From BOKV01 sp041739225 (GTDB taxonomy: Bacteria; Pseudomonadota; Alphaproteobacteria; Rhizobiales; Rhizobiaceae): a stretch of 30,675 bases of DNA. The translations under genes were made by a program, and so were the position numbers. The stretch's first letter is position 1, and every line of letters starts with the position of its first letter. Below the pieces are notes generated by a model, which saw only the letters and a list, made by a program, of their open reading frames with translations, was not told where the DNA came from and did not search any database. The stretch lies in contig JBGSOG010000049.1 of the NCBI GenBank assembly GCA_041739225.1, positions 1 through 30,675 of the forward strand, in the 5' to 3' direction. Of this stretch, positions 1-9,059 are shown in pieces.

Positions 1-480
1 GGTCGAGAGAACACTTAGGTATTTTGCACAATACGCAAATAATGATCACATGGCACCAAGTGGCCAATAAAATATTGATGACCACAACCTCCGCCTAGGG
101 CCCTTCGACCTTGACCCGGAGGCTAGTCTGGTCTGTGGTTCCTGGCGGCGCAGGACGGTGCGGAAGATCCGTTCGTGGGAACAAGGGCGACATTTCGCAA
201 CATCTTGGATCCGGCCGCCTGGCTTACGGCTCAGGGGGAAATTTCTGGTAAGGTGGCCGACTTGGCACTCCTGTTCGGGGCGCCAGATCACCGGTTGCGG
301 TGGACCGCAGATCGCATCCCGAGGGCCGCAGTTGCGCTATGGATCGGCCTCGGGTGCGGGCGATGAAGCTGGAAAGGATCTCTTCGACCGGACGCTTGCC
401 GGGGAAGTCGCTACCAGTGGTTTGCAAGGTTTCAACCCGTCACCGAAGTGATGAGATCCTCGCGGTTGGCTGTAAAGTCC
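1..480. other. region without recognisable gene
   Basis: Several short overlapping frames exist on both strands, but none has a good ribosome binding site or a composition that I recognise as protein. A plus-strand frame at about 175-366 looks mildly protein-like but stops at 366, so this could be a decayed gene. I see no tRNA, no clear repeat and no strong terminator. Confidence 0.5.
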
Positions 481-657
481 ATGTCCGACGAAAGCTCGTC
501 GACAGCTTATCAAAATCATGGTCTATGTATGCCAGAGGTAGCCGCGGCATCGATCCTGGAAGAATGTGCCCTGATCAGCAAGGCAAAGCTCCAACCCGAG
601 GACCTTGAGCCTATCGAGAACACTCTTCGACTAATGGTGTTGGGCGATGTCACGTGA
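481..657 (+). CDS. small hypothetical ORF before the HWE kinase
   Basis: This is a 58-residue frame if read from the ATG at 481, with an alternative ATG at 448. The translation is acidic and helix-like in its second half and matches no family I recognise. It has no convincing ribosome binding site. Its stop codon overlaps a GTG at 654 that lies in frame with the downstream kinase. That could suggest translational coupling, but the kinase more probably starts at 735. It may be a chance frame. Confidence 0.2.
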   Translation: MSDESSSTAYQNHGLCMPEVAAASILEECALISKAKLQPEDLEPIENTLRLMVLGDVT

Positions 658-734
658 ATCGCAAGATTGCGTCGTTAGCATGCATGGTGCTGTCGACTGC
701 TACCATACGTAGTGATCGACGGAGCCCAATCGGG

Positions 735-2669
735 ATGAATCAGCCAGCAGACATTCTTAAGGAAAACGAGCGGCTGCGTGTCCGGCTGCGGCAAATGGAA
801 GACGTTGTACGTTCCTTTCGCAATGGTGACGTGGAGGCCTTGGTCGATCAACACGCCGGCAGTGATGTCAACCGTCTCCGGGTTTCAGAAATACGATATC
901 GCCGACTTTTCGAGGCAGCCCACGATGGCATTCTTATCGTCGATCCCGGTACGCGAGAGATCATCGATGCCAATCCGTTTATGATCAACCTGCTTGGGTA
1001 TTCGCTTGCCGAACTGGTCGGCATGGAAATTTTCGAGATCGGATTGTTCAGCGACGCGAAAGCCAACAAGGACATGTTTCAGATCTTGAAGGCTACCGGA
1101 CAAATCCGTTATGAAAATCTGCCGTTGCAAACCGAGGACGGTGCACTTCGCGAGGTCGAGGTGGTGGCCAATCGTTATGATGAGAATGGTCACAGCGTTA
1201 TCCAATTCAACATCCGAGATACAACCGAGCGCGCACGGGCAGAGGTAGAGCGCGCCCGGGCCGACGAGCGCCTGCAAATTGCACATGACACGTTCCGCGA
1301 TCTTGTTGATCACTCGCCATTCGGGATCTATGCGGTCGATGCCGATTTCCGGCTCGTTCAGGTCAGCGACGGCGCACAAAAAGTATTCGAGAATGTGCGG
1401 CCGCTGCTTGGGCGTGATTTCGCAGAGGTCCTGAGCATTCTTTGGCTGGAGCCGTTTGCCAGTGAGGCCATCGGGATTTTTCGTCATACTCTCGCGACAG
1501 GTAAGCCGTACCGCGCGTCAAACGATGTCGAGCAGCGCGCCGACATCGGCGACACCGAGGCCTACGACTGGAAGATCGAGCGTCACATTATGCCGGATGG
1601 TCGCCCCGGCGTTGTCTGCCATTTCTACGATCTTTCGGAAAAGCAGCAGCAAGAGGATCGTATCAAGCTGCTGATGGGTGAGGTCAATCACCGCTCGAAG
1701 AACATGCTCGCTCTCATCGAGGCGATTGCACGGCAGACAGTAAAAACGCAGCCAGAGGACTTCCTCGAGATCTTTGGCCAGCGCGTGCGCGCGCTCTCCG
1801 CCAGTCAAGATTTGCTCGTCAAGGGCGAATGGAAGTCCGTGCAACTCGGCGAGCTCGTAAGATCCCAGCTCGCCCATTTCGGCGATGAGAACGACGGCCG
1901 TATCAAGATTGACGGCCCGTTTGTCCAGATTACCGCTTCGGCTTCACAGTCACTTGGGATGGCAGTGCACGAGCTTGCGACCAACGCCGCAAAATTTGGT
2001 GCACTGTCGAACGCTTCTGGTCGCGTGGCGATCAGTTGGACCTTACAATTCAGCGTCACCGGCGAGGCACAGTTCGCAATGTCCTGGATCGAAAGCGGTG
2101 GCCCACCGGTTGCCGAACCAACTCGCCGCGGCTTTGGCTCAATCGTGATCGACGACATGATCAACATGAGTCTCGGCTGCGACGCCGATGTCGATTTCGC
2201 GCCGACCGGTCTCGTCTGGCGTATCAGTTGCCCGGCGGCTGGCCTGATCGAAAGTGAGATCGGGCCGCTGCCACGGCCAAACGGCACTGGGCAGAGTCAA
2301 AAACCTGCGCTGGTATCTGGCCGCCGTATACTTGTCGTGGAAGACGAGCCTCTGATTGCCATGGATTTCAGCCAGACTCTGTCGGACGCCGGCTACGTGG
2401 TGATCGGACCTGCAAACTCGGTCGCCCGGGCGCTTGCATTGCTTGCGCAATTCGGTTGCGACGCCGCCGTCCTAGATGTCAATCTCGGTACGGAAAGTTC
2501 CGAGCCGATCGCGCGCGAGCTTATCAAGCTCGGTACGCCCTTCGTCACCACATCCGGATATTCGCGGGAGCAGCAGCCGCAGATCATGCAAACTGTGCCG
2601 ATGCTGGGAAAGCCGGTTAGTTCTGCGGTGCTGATCGCCGAAGTTCACCGCTGCCTCGGCAAGTTATAG
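735..2669 (+). CDS. PAS-PAS-HWE histidine kinase with C-terminal receiver
   Basis: This is a soluble hybrid sensor kinase of about 644 residues. A coiled N-terminus (starting MNQPADILKENERLR) leads into PAS domain 1 (about 53-165) and PAS domain 2 (about 187-305). The HWE phospho-acceptor box has His319 (EVNHRSKN), the ATP-binding N box reads HELATNAAKFGAL, and the family WxE motif is present as WIESGG. A receiver domain from about residue 529 has its phospho-acceptor at Asp581 (AVLDVNLG). No transmembrane segment is visible, so it probably senses a cytoplasmic signal through the PAS domains. I chose the ATG at 735, which has GGAG ten bases upstream and begins with the usual family N-terminus. 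A GTG at 654 would add 27 unlikely residues. HWE kinases often feed the alphaproteobacterial general stress or light responses, but no PhyR, NepR or EcfG gene is visible here. No flavin-binding LOV motif (NCRFLQ-like) is present. Confidence 0.9.
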   Translation: MNQPADILKENERLRVRLRQMEDVVRSFRNGDVEALVDQHAGSDVNRLRVSEIRYRRLFEAAHDGILIVDPGTREIIDANPFMINLLGYSLAELVGMEIFEIGLFSDAKANKDMFQILKATGQIRYENLPLQTEDGALREVEVVANRYDENGHSVIQFNIRDTTERARAEVERARADERLQIAHDTFRDLVDHSPFGIYAVDADFRLVQVSDGAQKVFENVRPLLGRDFAEVLSILWLEPFASEAIGIFRHTLATGKPYRASNDVEQRADIGDTEAYDWKIERHIMPDGRPGVVCHFYDLSEKQQQEDRIKLLMGEVNHRSKNMLALIEAIARQTVKTQPEDFLEIFGQRVRALSASQDLLVKGEWKSVQLGELVRSQLAHFGDENDGRIKIDGPFVQITASASQSLGMAVHELATNAAKFGALSNASGRVAISWTLQFSVTGEAQFAMSWIESGGPPVAEPTRRGFGSIVIDDMINMSLGCDADVDFAPTGLVWRISCPAAGLIESEIGPLPRPNGTGQSQKPALVSGRRILVVEDEPLIAMDFSQTLSDAGYVVIGPANSVARALALLAQFGCDAAVLDVNLGTESSEPIARELIKLGTPFVTTSGYSREQQPQIMQTVPMLGKPVSSAVLIAEVHRCLGKL

Positions 2670-2732
2670 TGGGAGGAAGCGTCCTATCTTTGCGTGCTTT
2701 TGGCGGGTTTGGTATGAATTCGCGCTAGCGGC

Positions 2733-2895
2733 CCTCATGACGGCTGGGATTACGATACGCCGTCGGCCGCGACGCTTGTCGACATCACGCGCGACGGACT
2801 GAAAGTGCCCGCGATTATGCAAACGACAAAGCAAGGGTTTATCTTCGTGCTGGCGCTGTCAGAGGGACGGGTCTTGAGTCGGCTGGGTCGGTTTC
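2733..2895 (+). pseudogene. fragment of PQQ-dependent (glucose-type) dehydrogenase
   Basis: A short plus-strand frame reads like an internal piece of a quinoprotein dehydrogenase propeller: PHDGWDYDTPSAATLVDI, followed by VPAIMQTTKQGFIFVLAL. In this family the HHDxWDYD and TKQGxIFVLDR strings are typical. The frame has no start, loses similarity after about 2860 and stops at 2910. It is about 50 codons of a protein that normally has 500-800 residues, so it is a decayed relic. The next relic, an IS6 transposase fragment, begins immediately after it, which suggests a transposition-related deletion junction. Confidence 0.6.
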
Positions 2896-3140
2896 CAAGC
2901 TTTTGCGGATGACCAAACGCAGCCCCTTCCAGTACTTTCGCACCAGCCCCAAGATCATCCGCCTGTCGGTGATGATGTGCATCCCGTTCCCGATGTCGCT
3001 GCGGAATGTCTAGGATGCGCTGCACGAGTGGGGCGTCGAGATCAGGCACGAAACGGTGCGGTTTTCGTCGCCGCGGTTCAGCGGGATGTTCGCTGCAGAG
3101 ATACGACGGAAACGCGTTTTGAAAGCGCCAGTCTTTTAAA
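2895..3140. mobile_element. decayed IS6-family insertion sequence (partial)
   Basis: This is the extent of sequence showing IS6-type similarity, with only the 5' part of the element left. It is not mobile because of a premature stop and the missing catalytic domain. It marks the left flank of the metal efflux operon and supports a history of insertion and deletion here. Confidence 0.5.
2909..3139 (+). pseudogene. IS6-family transposase remnant
   Basis: From the ATG at 2909 the frame reads MTKRSPFQYFRTSPKIIRLS, and then PMSLRNV followed by an in-frame TAG at 3011. It continues in the same frame through DALHEWGVEIRHETVRF and FAAEIRRKR. This is the N-terminal region of an IS6/IS26-type DDE transposase (usual forms: FPLSLRNVEDLLHERGI and ISHETVRFWWNRFGP). 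The WWNRFGP segment is altered to SSPRFSG, and the frame leaves the family near 3120 and stops at 3137. The catalytic DDE core is absent. No terminal inverted repeats could be assigned. Confidence 0.75.
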
Positions 3141-3778
3141 ATCAATACTTTAAGCCCCAGAGAAGGTTGGATATCAGGCCCATCCCCTCCGCCAACGCCT
3201 CCCGCAAACCTCTTCTCCGTTCGCTTGAGAAGCCGGAATTTCTCGTTGTTTTCGAGGGTTATGCGGGTGAGGCTGAGCACTGGCCCCGGCGCCACGAGAT
3301 TCGAAAGCCGTCTCTAAGGGCCGATTTTCTCCGGACCTGATGACTGCGTCATTTCAGTGAACAGCTGTAAGCTCTTATTTCAAAACAACAAAATCTACAG
3401 CAGGTCTTTGGTGTTTCGGCTGTCCCCCCGCTACCGAAACGCGACTGTGATCGAACCATCGCCGCAGCAATTGCAGCGAAATCCGGCAGCGTCGATGATC
3501 TGGAAAATGATCACGCACATCGCCGGGTCCTCCCGCCGATCCATGTTAACGGCATCCGCGTCACCAAGATGCGGACCGCCACTGTCGACCGTTTCAACCG
3601 ATCTGCCGAATAGGACCAAGCAGGTAGCCGCAGTGATTCCCTTGCGGATTCTCCGGAAGGTTGCGGATGCATAACAACATCAGCCATCACATTTTTTTAA
3701 CTGGCCATCATGGGGTCAACAAGATATTGGCAACACATTCATCACCCACAGGATCGGTCCGGTCGATTGAATTCAGAC
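3140..3778. other. intergenic or decayed DNA upstream of metal operon
   Basis: No intact gene is recognised in about 640 bases. A minus-strand frame ending at a TGA at 3142-3144 reads for about 35 codons like a protein C-terminus (EALAEGMGLISNLLWGLKY) but has no identifiable family. A plus-strand frame at 3357-3674 lacks a ribosome binding site and looks non-coding. The promoter and any metal-responsive operator of the downstream efflux operon should lie in the last 100-150 bases, but I could not identify a clear MerR-type dyad. Confidence 0.4.
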
Positions 3779-4150
3779 ATGAACAGGTCAGTGTTGAAAT
3801 TTCTGCTACGGGTACGGGCGATCGTTTTCCTGTCAGCATTCCTTTGCGTTGGCATGATTGCGGACGCATCGGCCCATGACGGTCGCGCAACTTCTAAGGT
3901 AAACGAAGACGCGAAATTGGTCGAAATTGTAAGCTCGAAAATTAGTGCCGGTTTTTCATTGGCCGATACTGCATCACAAACCAATTGTGGGGTCGGATGC
4001 TGCTCGATGGCTGGTTGCTCTGTCGTATTTGACAACGCGATACAGCCAGTCATTTTCATGGATATTTTTCTCGCCCAATATTCCCTGCCTGGCAACACGC
4101 AAGGCAAGACATCGCCGCCTAGTGCGCTGAAGCGCCCCCCAAGGTCCTGA
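3779..4150 (+). CDS. small exported Cys-rich protein of metal efflux operon
   Basis: This is a 123-residue protein starting MNRSVLKFLLRVRAIVFLS, a clear signal peptide with a probable cleavage after ADASA. The mature part carries a compact cysteine cluster, CGVGCCSMAGC, which could bind a soft metal such as copper or silver. A hydrophobic stretch (VIFMDIFLA) follows it. I chose the ATG at 3779 because it starts directly with the signal peptide; a longer frame from 3710 adds 23 unlikely residues. It lies 65 bases upstream of the adaptor gene in the same direction, so it is probably the first gene of the efflux operon. I do not recognise a named family. The metal-binding role is inferred from the cysteines and the context. 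Confidence 0.65.
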   Translation: MNRSVLKFLLRVRAIVFLSAFLCVGMIADASAHDGRATSKVNEDAKLVEIVSSKISAGFSLADTASQTNCGVGCCSMAGCSVVFDNAIQPVIFMDIFLAQYSLPGNTQGKTSPPSALKRPPRS

Positions 4151-4215
4151 AACTCCACATCGAAGCTGCGCCAAATCGCAGCTCATTTGGTTTTTGCAAA
4201 CTCTTGAGGTGTCTC

Positions 4216-5886
4216 ATGACCGGCTTTCGCCTGGGCTTTCTCGCTGCCCTGTTCAACTTGATATTGACTGGCAATTCGCTCGCACATGAAGGTCATGCGC
4301 ACGGCGATGAAATTCCGTCCCCGACTGTGCAAACAGCGCCGCGAGCAACAGCGGTTTCGCCGTTGTTCGAGTTGGTGGCCACAGTCAATGGCAATGGCTT
4401 GATGATCTTTCTCGACCGTTTTGAGACCAATTCCCCAGTCATTGGGGCGACGATTGACGTTGAAACCCCGGCAGGGCCCGCAAAGGCGGCGCAGGATGGA
4501 GACATCTATCGGCTGGAAGCGCCGTGGGCAGCGAAGACGGGCTCTTATGAATTGTTGTTCACCGTCACAGCAGGTGCTGATATCGATTTTCTGACTGCAA
4601 CCTTGACAATCCCCGAACTGCCGGTTGCCGCAGCCGCAGATACGCAAGCCAAAACATTTTCGGGTCATCTGCGTGCGGCAGTCTTGTCAGTTCAGGACCG
4701 CGCAAGTCGCACTGACCCGGCGCTTATCGGGATTGGGCTTCTTGGCCTTCTGAGCGGCGCATTGGCGATGGTGCTGCTGCAGCAGCGAAGGAATGCCGGC
4801 GGGATTATTGTCGTGGCATTGGTCTTGGTTCTTGGAACATCCTTGGCTCTGGCGCAAACCACCCCGTCAACCGGTACCGCGGTTATCCGGGATGTGGCGC
4901 AGCGCCTTCCAGATGGGCTGGTCTTTGTACCAAAGGCGACCCAGCGCATTCTGGCCATTCTGACCCTGGCCGCCGTTGAAGCTGAGCATCGGCGCAGCAT
5001 CGAGATGCCGGGACGCATCATTCCCGACCGCAATGCGAGCGGTTTCGTACAAACGGCAATCGGCGGACGATTGTTGGCACCGCCGGGTGGATTTCCGCAG
5101 TTGGGAGCAAGTGTGAAGGCAGGCGACCTGATGGCTTTGATTGAGCCGTCACTGGCCGCAGCCGATCAATCCGCGATACGCCAATCGAAAGCGGAACTTG
5201 ATCAGGAAATCGCACTGGAGGAACGCCAGGTTGCGCGGTTTCGAACGCTTGCCCAATCGGGAACAGTGTCGAAAACCCAGCTTGAAGAAGCCGAACTGAC
5301 ACTTCAAGGCTTGCGGGAGCGCCGTGCCGGATTGAATGCCTTGCGGATGGAGGCTGAGGCCCTGGTTGCCCCGGTATCGGGTATGGTTTCAAAGGCCAAT
5401 GCCAGCCCAGGCCTGATCGCCGAGACCAACACTGAAGTATTTCATATCATTGATCCTGCAAAATTATGGATCGAGGCTTTTTCGTTCAGCGGAGATCAAT
5501 TGTCGGGCAATGCGTCGGTTGGCAGCGATGGGGGTGCCATAACTTCCATCAGTCTCATTGGTGCGGGGTTTGCCGAGGATGGACAAGCACAAACCATTCA
5601 TTTTCGGATTGACGACGCTGATGGTCGACTGCGGGTGGGGGATCGCGTGACCGTTTTCGCTGAAACAGCAAAGGTTACCAGAGGTATTGCAGCGCCCCGC
5701 GAAGCCGTTATCCGGGGAACAAATGGCGAGGAAAATGTCTTTGTGCATGTCGGCCCGGAAATTTTCGAGCCGCGCATCGTGCGGACCGAACCTTTGGATG
5801 GTGGACGCGTGACTATCGTTGCAGGGATCAGCGCTGCTGAGCGGATAGTTGCCCAAGGCGCCGAACTTCTCAATCAATTGCGCTAG
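4216..5886 (+). CDS. RND efflux periplasmic adaptor (HlyD/CusB-like) with extra N-terminal domain
   Basis: This is a 556-residue membrane fusion protein for the RND pump encoded next. A signal peptide (MTGFRLGFLAALFNLIL...) is followed by a His-rich start of the mature protein (AHEGHAHGDE). A beta-rich domain spans about 35-135. Two hydrophobic helices lie at about 167-185 (ALIGIGLLGLLSGALAMVLL) and 194-213 (GGIIVVALVLVLGTSLALA). A canonical adaptor core follows from about 220, with a lipoyl/barrel half (GGRLLAPPGG...VKAGDLMALIEPSL), a helical hairpin (AELDQEIALEERQVARFR) and the return barrel (VSGMVSKANASPGLI). Adaptors usually have 350-450 residues, so the additional N-terminal domain and internal membrane anchor are notable. 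The ATG at 4216 has GAGG six bases upstream; a TTG at 4204 is in frame but poorer. The permease gene follows after 12 bases. Confidence 0.88.
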   Translation: MTGFRLGFLAALFNLILTGNSLAHEGHAHGDEIPSPTVQTAPRATAVSPLFELVATVNGNGLMIFLDRFETNSPVIGATIDVETPAGPAKAAQDGDIYRLEAPWAAKTGSYELLFTVTAGADIDFLTATLTIPELPVAAAADTQAKTFSGHLRAAVLSVQDRASRTDPALIGIGLLGLLSGALAMVLLQQRRNAGGIIVVALVLVLGTSLALAQTTPSTGTAVIRDVAQRLPDGLVFVPKATQRILAILTLAAVEAEHRRSIEMPGRIIPDRNASGFVQTAIGGRLLAPPGGFPQLGASVKAGDLMALIEPSLAAADQSAIRQSKAELDQEIALEERQVARFRTLAQSGTVSKTQLEEAELTLQGLRERRAGLNALRMEAEALVAPVSGMVSKANASPGLIAETNTEVFHIIDPAKLWIEAFSFSGDQLSGNASVGSDGGAITSISLIGAGFAEDGQAQTIHFRIDDADGRLRVGDRVTVFAETAKVTRGIAAPREAVIRGTNGEENVFVHVGPEIFEPRIVRTEPLDGGRVTIVAGISAAERIVAQGAELLNQLR

Positions 5887-5898
5887 AGGGGCTGCCAC

Positions 5899-8800
5899 AT
5901 GTTCACATTTCTTGTCACGCAATCTCTGCGCAACCGGGTTTTGGTTCTGGTGCTTGCGGTCGTCCTCATGGGCTACGGCTTGTTTACCGCAATGCGTCTG
6001 CCTGTGGACGTGTTTCCCGATCTAAACCGCCCCACTGTGACAATCATGACCGAGGCCGAGGGGCTTGCCCCGCCCGAAGTTGAACAACTTGTCAGCTTTC
6101 CGATTGAAACCCAAATGAACGGTTTGCCGGGAGTTGAACGCGTGCGGTCCGTGTCAGGCGTGGGGCTGTCCATCATTTATGTCGAGTTCGATTGGGGCAC
6201 TGATATCTACCGAAATCGTCAGCAGATCGCAGAAAAGCTGACCCTTGTGGCCTCACAACTGCCCAAAGGGGTAGTCCCGCAAATGGGGCCGATCAGCTCG
6301 ATCATGGGTCAGATCATGCTGGTTGCAATGACAGCACCTGAAGGGGTGTCGCCGATGGAGTTGCGCGAAGCGGCCGATTTCATCGTGCGACCACGTCTTT
6401 TGACCATATCAGGCGTGGCGCAGGTGATTCCCATCGGTGGCGAAGTGCGCCAGTTCCGCGTAGCCCCAAACACAGCGGCCCTGCGTGCACTCGGGGTGAC
6501 TTTGGCCGAAGTTGAAGCGGCGATCACGGCTTTCGGCGCCAATACTGGCGGCGGTTTTACCGATCAGTATGCGCGCGAGTTTTTGATCCGAAACATCGGC
6601 AACACTTTGAACCTTGCCGATTTGCGCAAAGTGGTTGTGCAAAGCGATGGTCGCCGGTCCATCCTTCTGCAGGAGGTCGCAGACGTTGGCTACGGGGCAC
6701 GGTTGAAACGAGGCGAGGCCGGGTACATGGGCCAATCCGCCGTCATCATTTCAATCGAAAAGCAGCCTGATGTTGATACCGTGCAACTGACCCGAAGCGT
6801 AGAGGCCGCACTTTCAGAAATTACTGCTGCGCTGCCAAACGGGATTGACGCCAAAGAAGTGCTGTTTCGCCAAGCAGATTTCATCGAAACCTCGGTCAAG
6901 AATGTGCAGACAGTTCTGTTGGAGGCGGTGGTCGTTGTGGCAATCGTGCTGTTTGCATTCCTGCTGAACGTGCGCACGACACTGATTTCACTAACTGCGA
7001 TACCGGTGTCCATCCTTGTTACGGCCATCGTTTTCAAAATGCTTGGTCTGTCAATCAACACCATGACGTTGGGAGGCCTTGCGATTGCCATCGGCGAACT
7101 GGTCGATGATGCAGTGGTGGATGTTGAAAACATCTTTCGTCGCCTGCGGGAAAACCGGGAGCTTGGCAACCCACGCACAACCTTCGACGTGGTGGTTTCG
7201 GCCTCGCGAGAAGTTCGCTCCGGCATTGTTTATGCAACGATGATCATCGTGCTTGTCTTTGTCCCGTTGTTTGCTTTGTCTGGTATTGAGGGGCGGCTTT
7301 TCGCGCCATTGGGGCAAGCCTACATCATTTCAATCCTTGTCAGCCTGATCGTGTCAATCACGCTGACGCCGGTGATGGCATATTTCCTTCTTCCCGGAAT
7401 GAAACGCCTGGATGAGCATGAAGGCTGGTTGGTACGCAACTTGAAGCGCGGCAACCGGGCGGCTTTGGACGTTGTTTTCCGATGGCAGAAGACACTGATG
7501 GCGCTGGCAACAATGGCAGTTCTGATTGCGGCCTGGTCAGCAACGATGCTGCCCCGTGCGTTCCTGCCGCCTTTCAACGAGGGAACCTTCACGATTTCCA
7601 TGCTGTTCAACCCCGGTATTTCGCTGGCTGAATCCCACCGGGTGGGGCTGATTGCCGAAAAGTTGATCCTTGAGGTGCCAGAAGTTCGTGCAGTAGGGCG
7701 GCGAACTGGACGGGCGGAATTGGATGAACATGCCGAAGGTGTCCATTCTTCAGAGATTGAAGTCGACTTGAATGAATCCAGCCGACCCAAAACCGAGATC
7801 GTGGCCGACATTCGTGCGCGATTGTCGATCCTGCCGGTTTCAATCAACGTGGGTCAGCCTATTTCACACCGTTTGGATCACATGCTGTCCGGCGTTCGCG
7901 CGCAGCTCGCGTTGAAGGTCTACGGGCCGGATCTTGATACAATGCGAAGCGTTGCCGAAAGTCTGCGCGCAAAGATCGCTCCAATTGCGGGGCTTGTGGA
8001 TTTGCAGGTGGAAAAACAGGTGCGCATTCCACAACTGGAAATCCGCATCGATTATGATCGTGCGGCCCTGTACGGAATCCAGCCTGCGGCAATCACAGAG
8101 GCCCTAGAGCAGTTGTCAAACGGGCGTGTCGTGTCAAAACTGGTCGATGGCGCGCGCACATATGATGTGGTGATGCGGCTCGCAGATGAGATGCGCACCA
8201 CGCAAGCCTTGAGCGATCTGCTGATCGAGACCCCCTCTGGTTGGGTACCTGTGCGCGAGCTGGCTGAAGTGCGTGAAACCGACGGGCCGAACCAGATTCT
8301 GCGCGAAGGCGGCAGCAGGAGATTGGTCGTGTTGGGAAATACGGATGGACGCGTGGATATGGCGGCAGTGGTCACCGACATTCGCGCCGTGATTGCTGCA
8401 GCCGACCTGCCTGAAGGTTATACCGCCACGCTGGAAGGTACATTCCAGGCGCAAGAAGAAGCCAGTCGAACCATAGCTCTCTTGTCACTGGTTTCGCTGG
8501 GCATGGTGTTTGCAATCCTGTTCAGCCGTTACAAATCTACCGTTTGCACACTGATTATCATGGGCTCGGTTCCTTTGGCCCTGATCGGTTCGGTGGCTGC
8601 CTTGTGGATTGCCGGACAGCCTTTGTCTGTAGCGTCGATGATTGGGTTTATTACACTGACAGGCATTGCAGCCAGAAATGGCATCCTGAAAATCAGCCAT
8701 TACATCAATTTGGCACTGCATGAGGGCATGCCTTTTGGACCCGAACTCGTCATTCGCGGGTCATTGGAACGCCTGACCCCTGTTTTGATGACGGCCCTGG

Positions 8801-9042
8801 CAGCAGGAGTAGCACTCGTCCCATTGATGATCAACGCAGATGCGCCGGGGAAGGAAATCCTCAACCCGGTCGCAGTGACGATTTTCGGCGGGCTGATTTC
8901 TTCCACTTTGCTGGATACGTTCCTGACACCTGTTCTTTTCCTGCGCTATGGGCGCAAGTCGCTTGAACGGCTTGTCAAAGCATCCGGAATGGAGAGAGCC
9001 GATTTATACGGAACGCGTGTAACCGCAATTCAAACCTTCTGA
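5899..9042 (+). CDS. heavy-metal RND efflux permease, CusA/CzcA-like
   Basis: This is a 1047-residue inner-membrane proton/metal antiporter, the usual length for the family. The N-terminus shows TM1 and the RND signature (LPVDVFPDLNRPTVTIMTEA, PPEVEQLVSFPIE). TM4 carries the proton-relay acidic residues Asp403-Asp404 in IGELVDDAVVDVEN. The AIG..VD form resembles CusA (AIGAMVDAAIVMIEN), but the double Asp is more like HAE-type pumps. TM10-12 are recognisable near the end (GSVPLALIGSVAAL, ITLTGIAARNGILK, TLLDTFLTPVLFLRYG). It works with the upstream adaptor. No outer-membrane channel gene lies in the operon, so a TolC-like protein encoded elsewhere is needed if the pump is tripartite. Copper or silver as substrate is inferred from the His/Cys-rich neighbours and is not proven by the sequence. 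AGAGG precedes the ATG. Confidence 0.92.
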   Translation: MFTFLVTQSLRNRVLVLVLAVVLMGYGLFTAMRLPVDVFPDLNRPTVTIMTEAEGLAPPEVEQLVSFPIETQMNGLPGVERVRSVSGVGLSIIYVEFDWGTDIYRNRQQIAEKLTLVASQLPKGVVPQMGPISSIMGQIMLVAMTAPEGVSPMELREAADFIVRPRLLTISGVAQVIPIGGEVRQFRVAPNTAALRALGVTLAEVEAAITAFGANTGGGFTDQYAREFLIRNIGNTLNLADLRKVVVQSDGRRSILLQEVADVGYGARLKRGEAGYMGQSAVIISIEKQPDVDTVQLTRSVEAALSEITAALPNGIDAKEVLFRQADFIETSVKNVQTVLLEAVVVVAIVLFAFLLNVRTTLISLTAIPVSILVTAIVFKMLGLSINTMTLGGLAIAIGELVDDAVVDVENIFRRLRENRELGNPRTTFDVVVSASREVRSGIVYATMIIVLVFVPLFALSGIEGRLFAPLGQAYIISILVSLIVSITLTPVMAYFLLPGMKRLDEHEGWLVRNLKRGNRAALDVVFRWQKTLMALATMAVLIAAWSATMLPRAFLPPFNEGTFTISMLFNPGISLAESHRVGLIAEKLILEVPEVRAVGRRTGRAELDEHAEGVHSSEIEVDLNESSRPKTEIVADIRARLSILPVSINVGQPISHRLDHMLSGVRAQLALKVYGPDLDTMRSVAESLRAKIAPIAGLVDLQVEKQVRIPQLEIRIDYDRAALYGIQPAAITEALEQLSNGRVVSKLVDGARTYDVVMRLADEMRTTQALSDLLIETPSGWVPVRELAEVRETDGPNQILREGGSRRLVVLGNTDGRVDMAAVVTDIRAVIAAADLPEGYTATLEGTFQAQEEASRTIALLSLVSLGMVFAILFSRYKSTVCTLIIMGSVPLALIGSVAALWIAGQPLSVASMIGFITLTGIAARNGILKISHYINLALHEGMPFGPELVIRGSLERLTPVLMTALAAGVALVPLMINADAPGKEILNPVAVTIFGGLISSTLLDTFLTPVLFLRYGRKSLERLVKASGMERADLYGTRVTAIQTF

Positions 9043-9059
9043 AAACGAAAGGAAATCCA

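Noticed and set aside
654..734. GTG at 654 as start of the HWE kinase
   Set aside because: It would add 27 residues unlike the family; the ATG at 735 has a better ribosome site and the usual N-terminus.
885..1487. 200-residue minus-strand frame inside the HWE kinase gene
   Set aside because: It is a shadow of the kinase frame, which has clear PAS domains on the plus strand.
3357..3674. 105-residue plus-strand frame upstream of the metal operon
   Set aside because: It lacks a ribosome site and recognisable motifs, and lies in decayed DNA.
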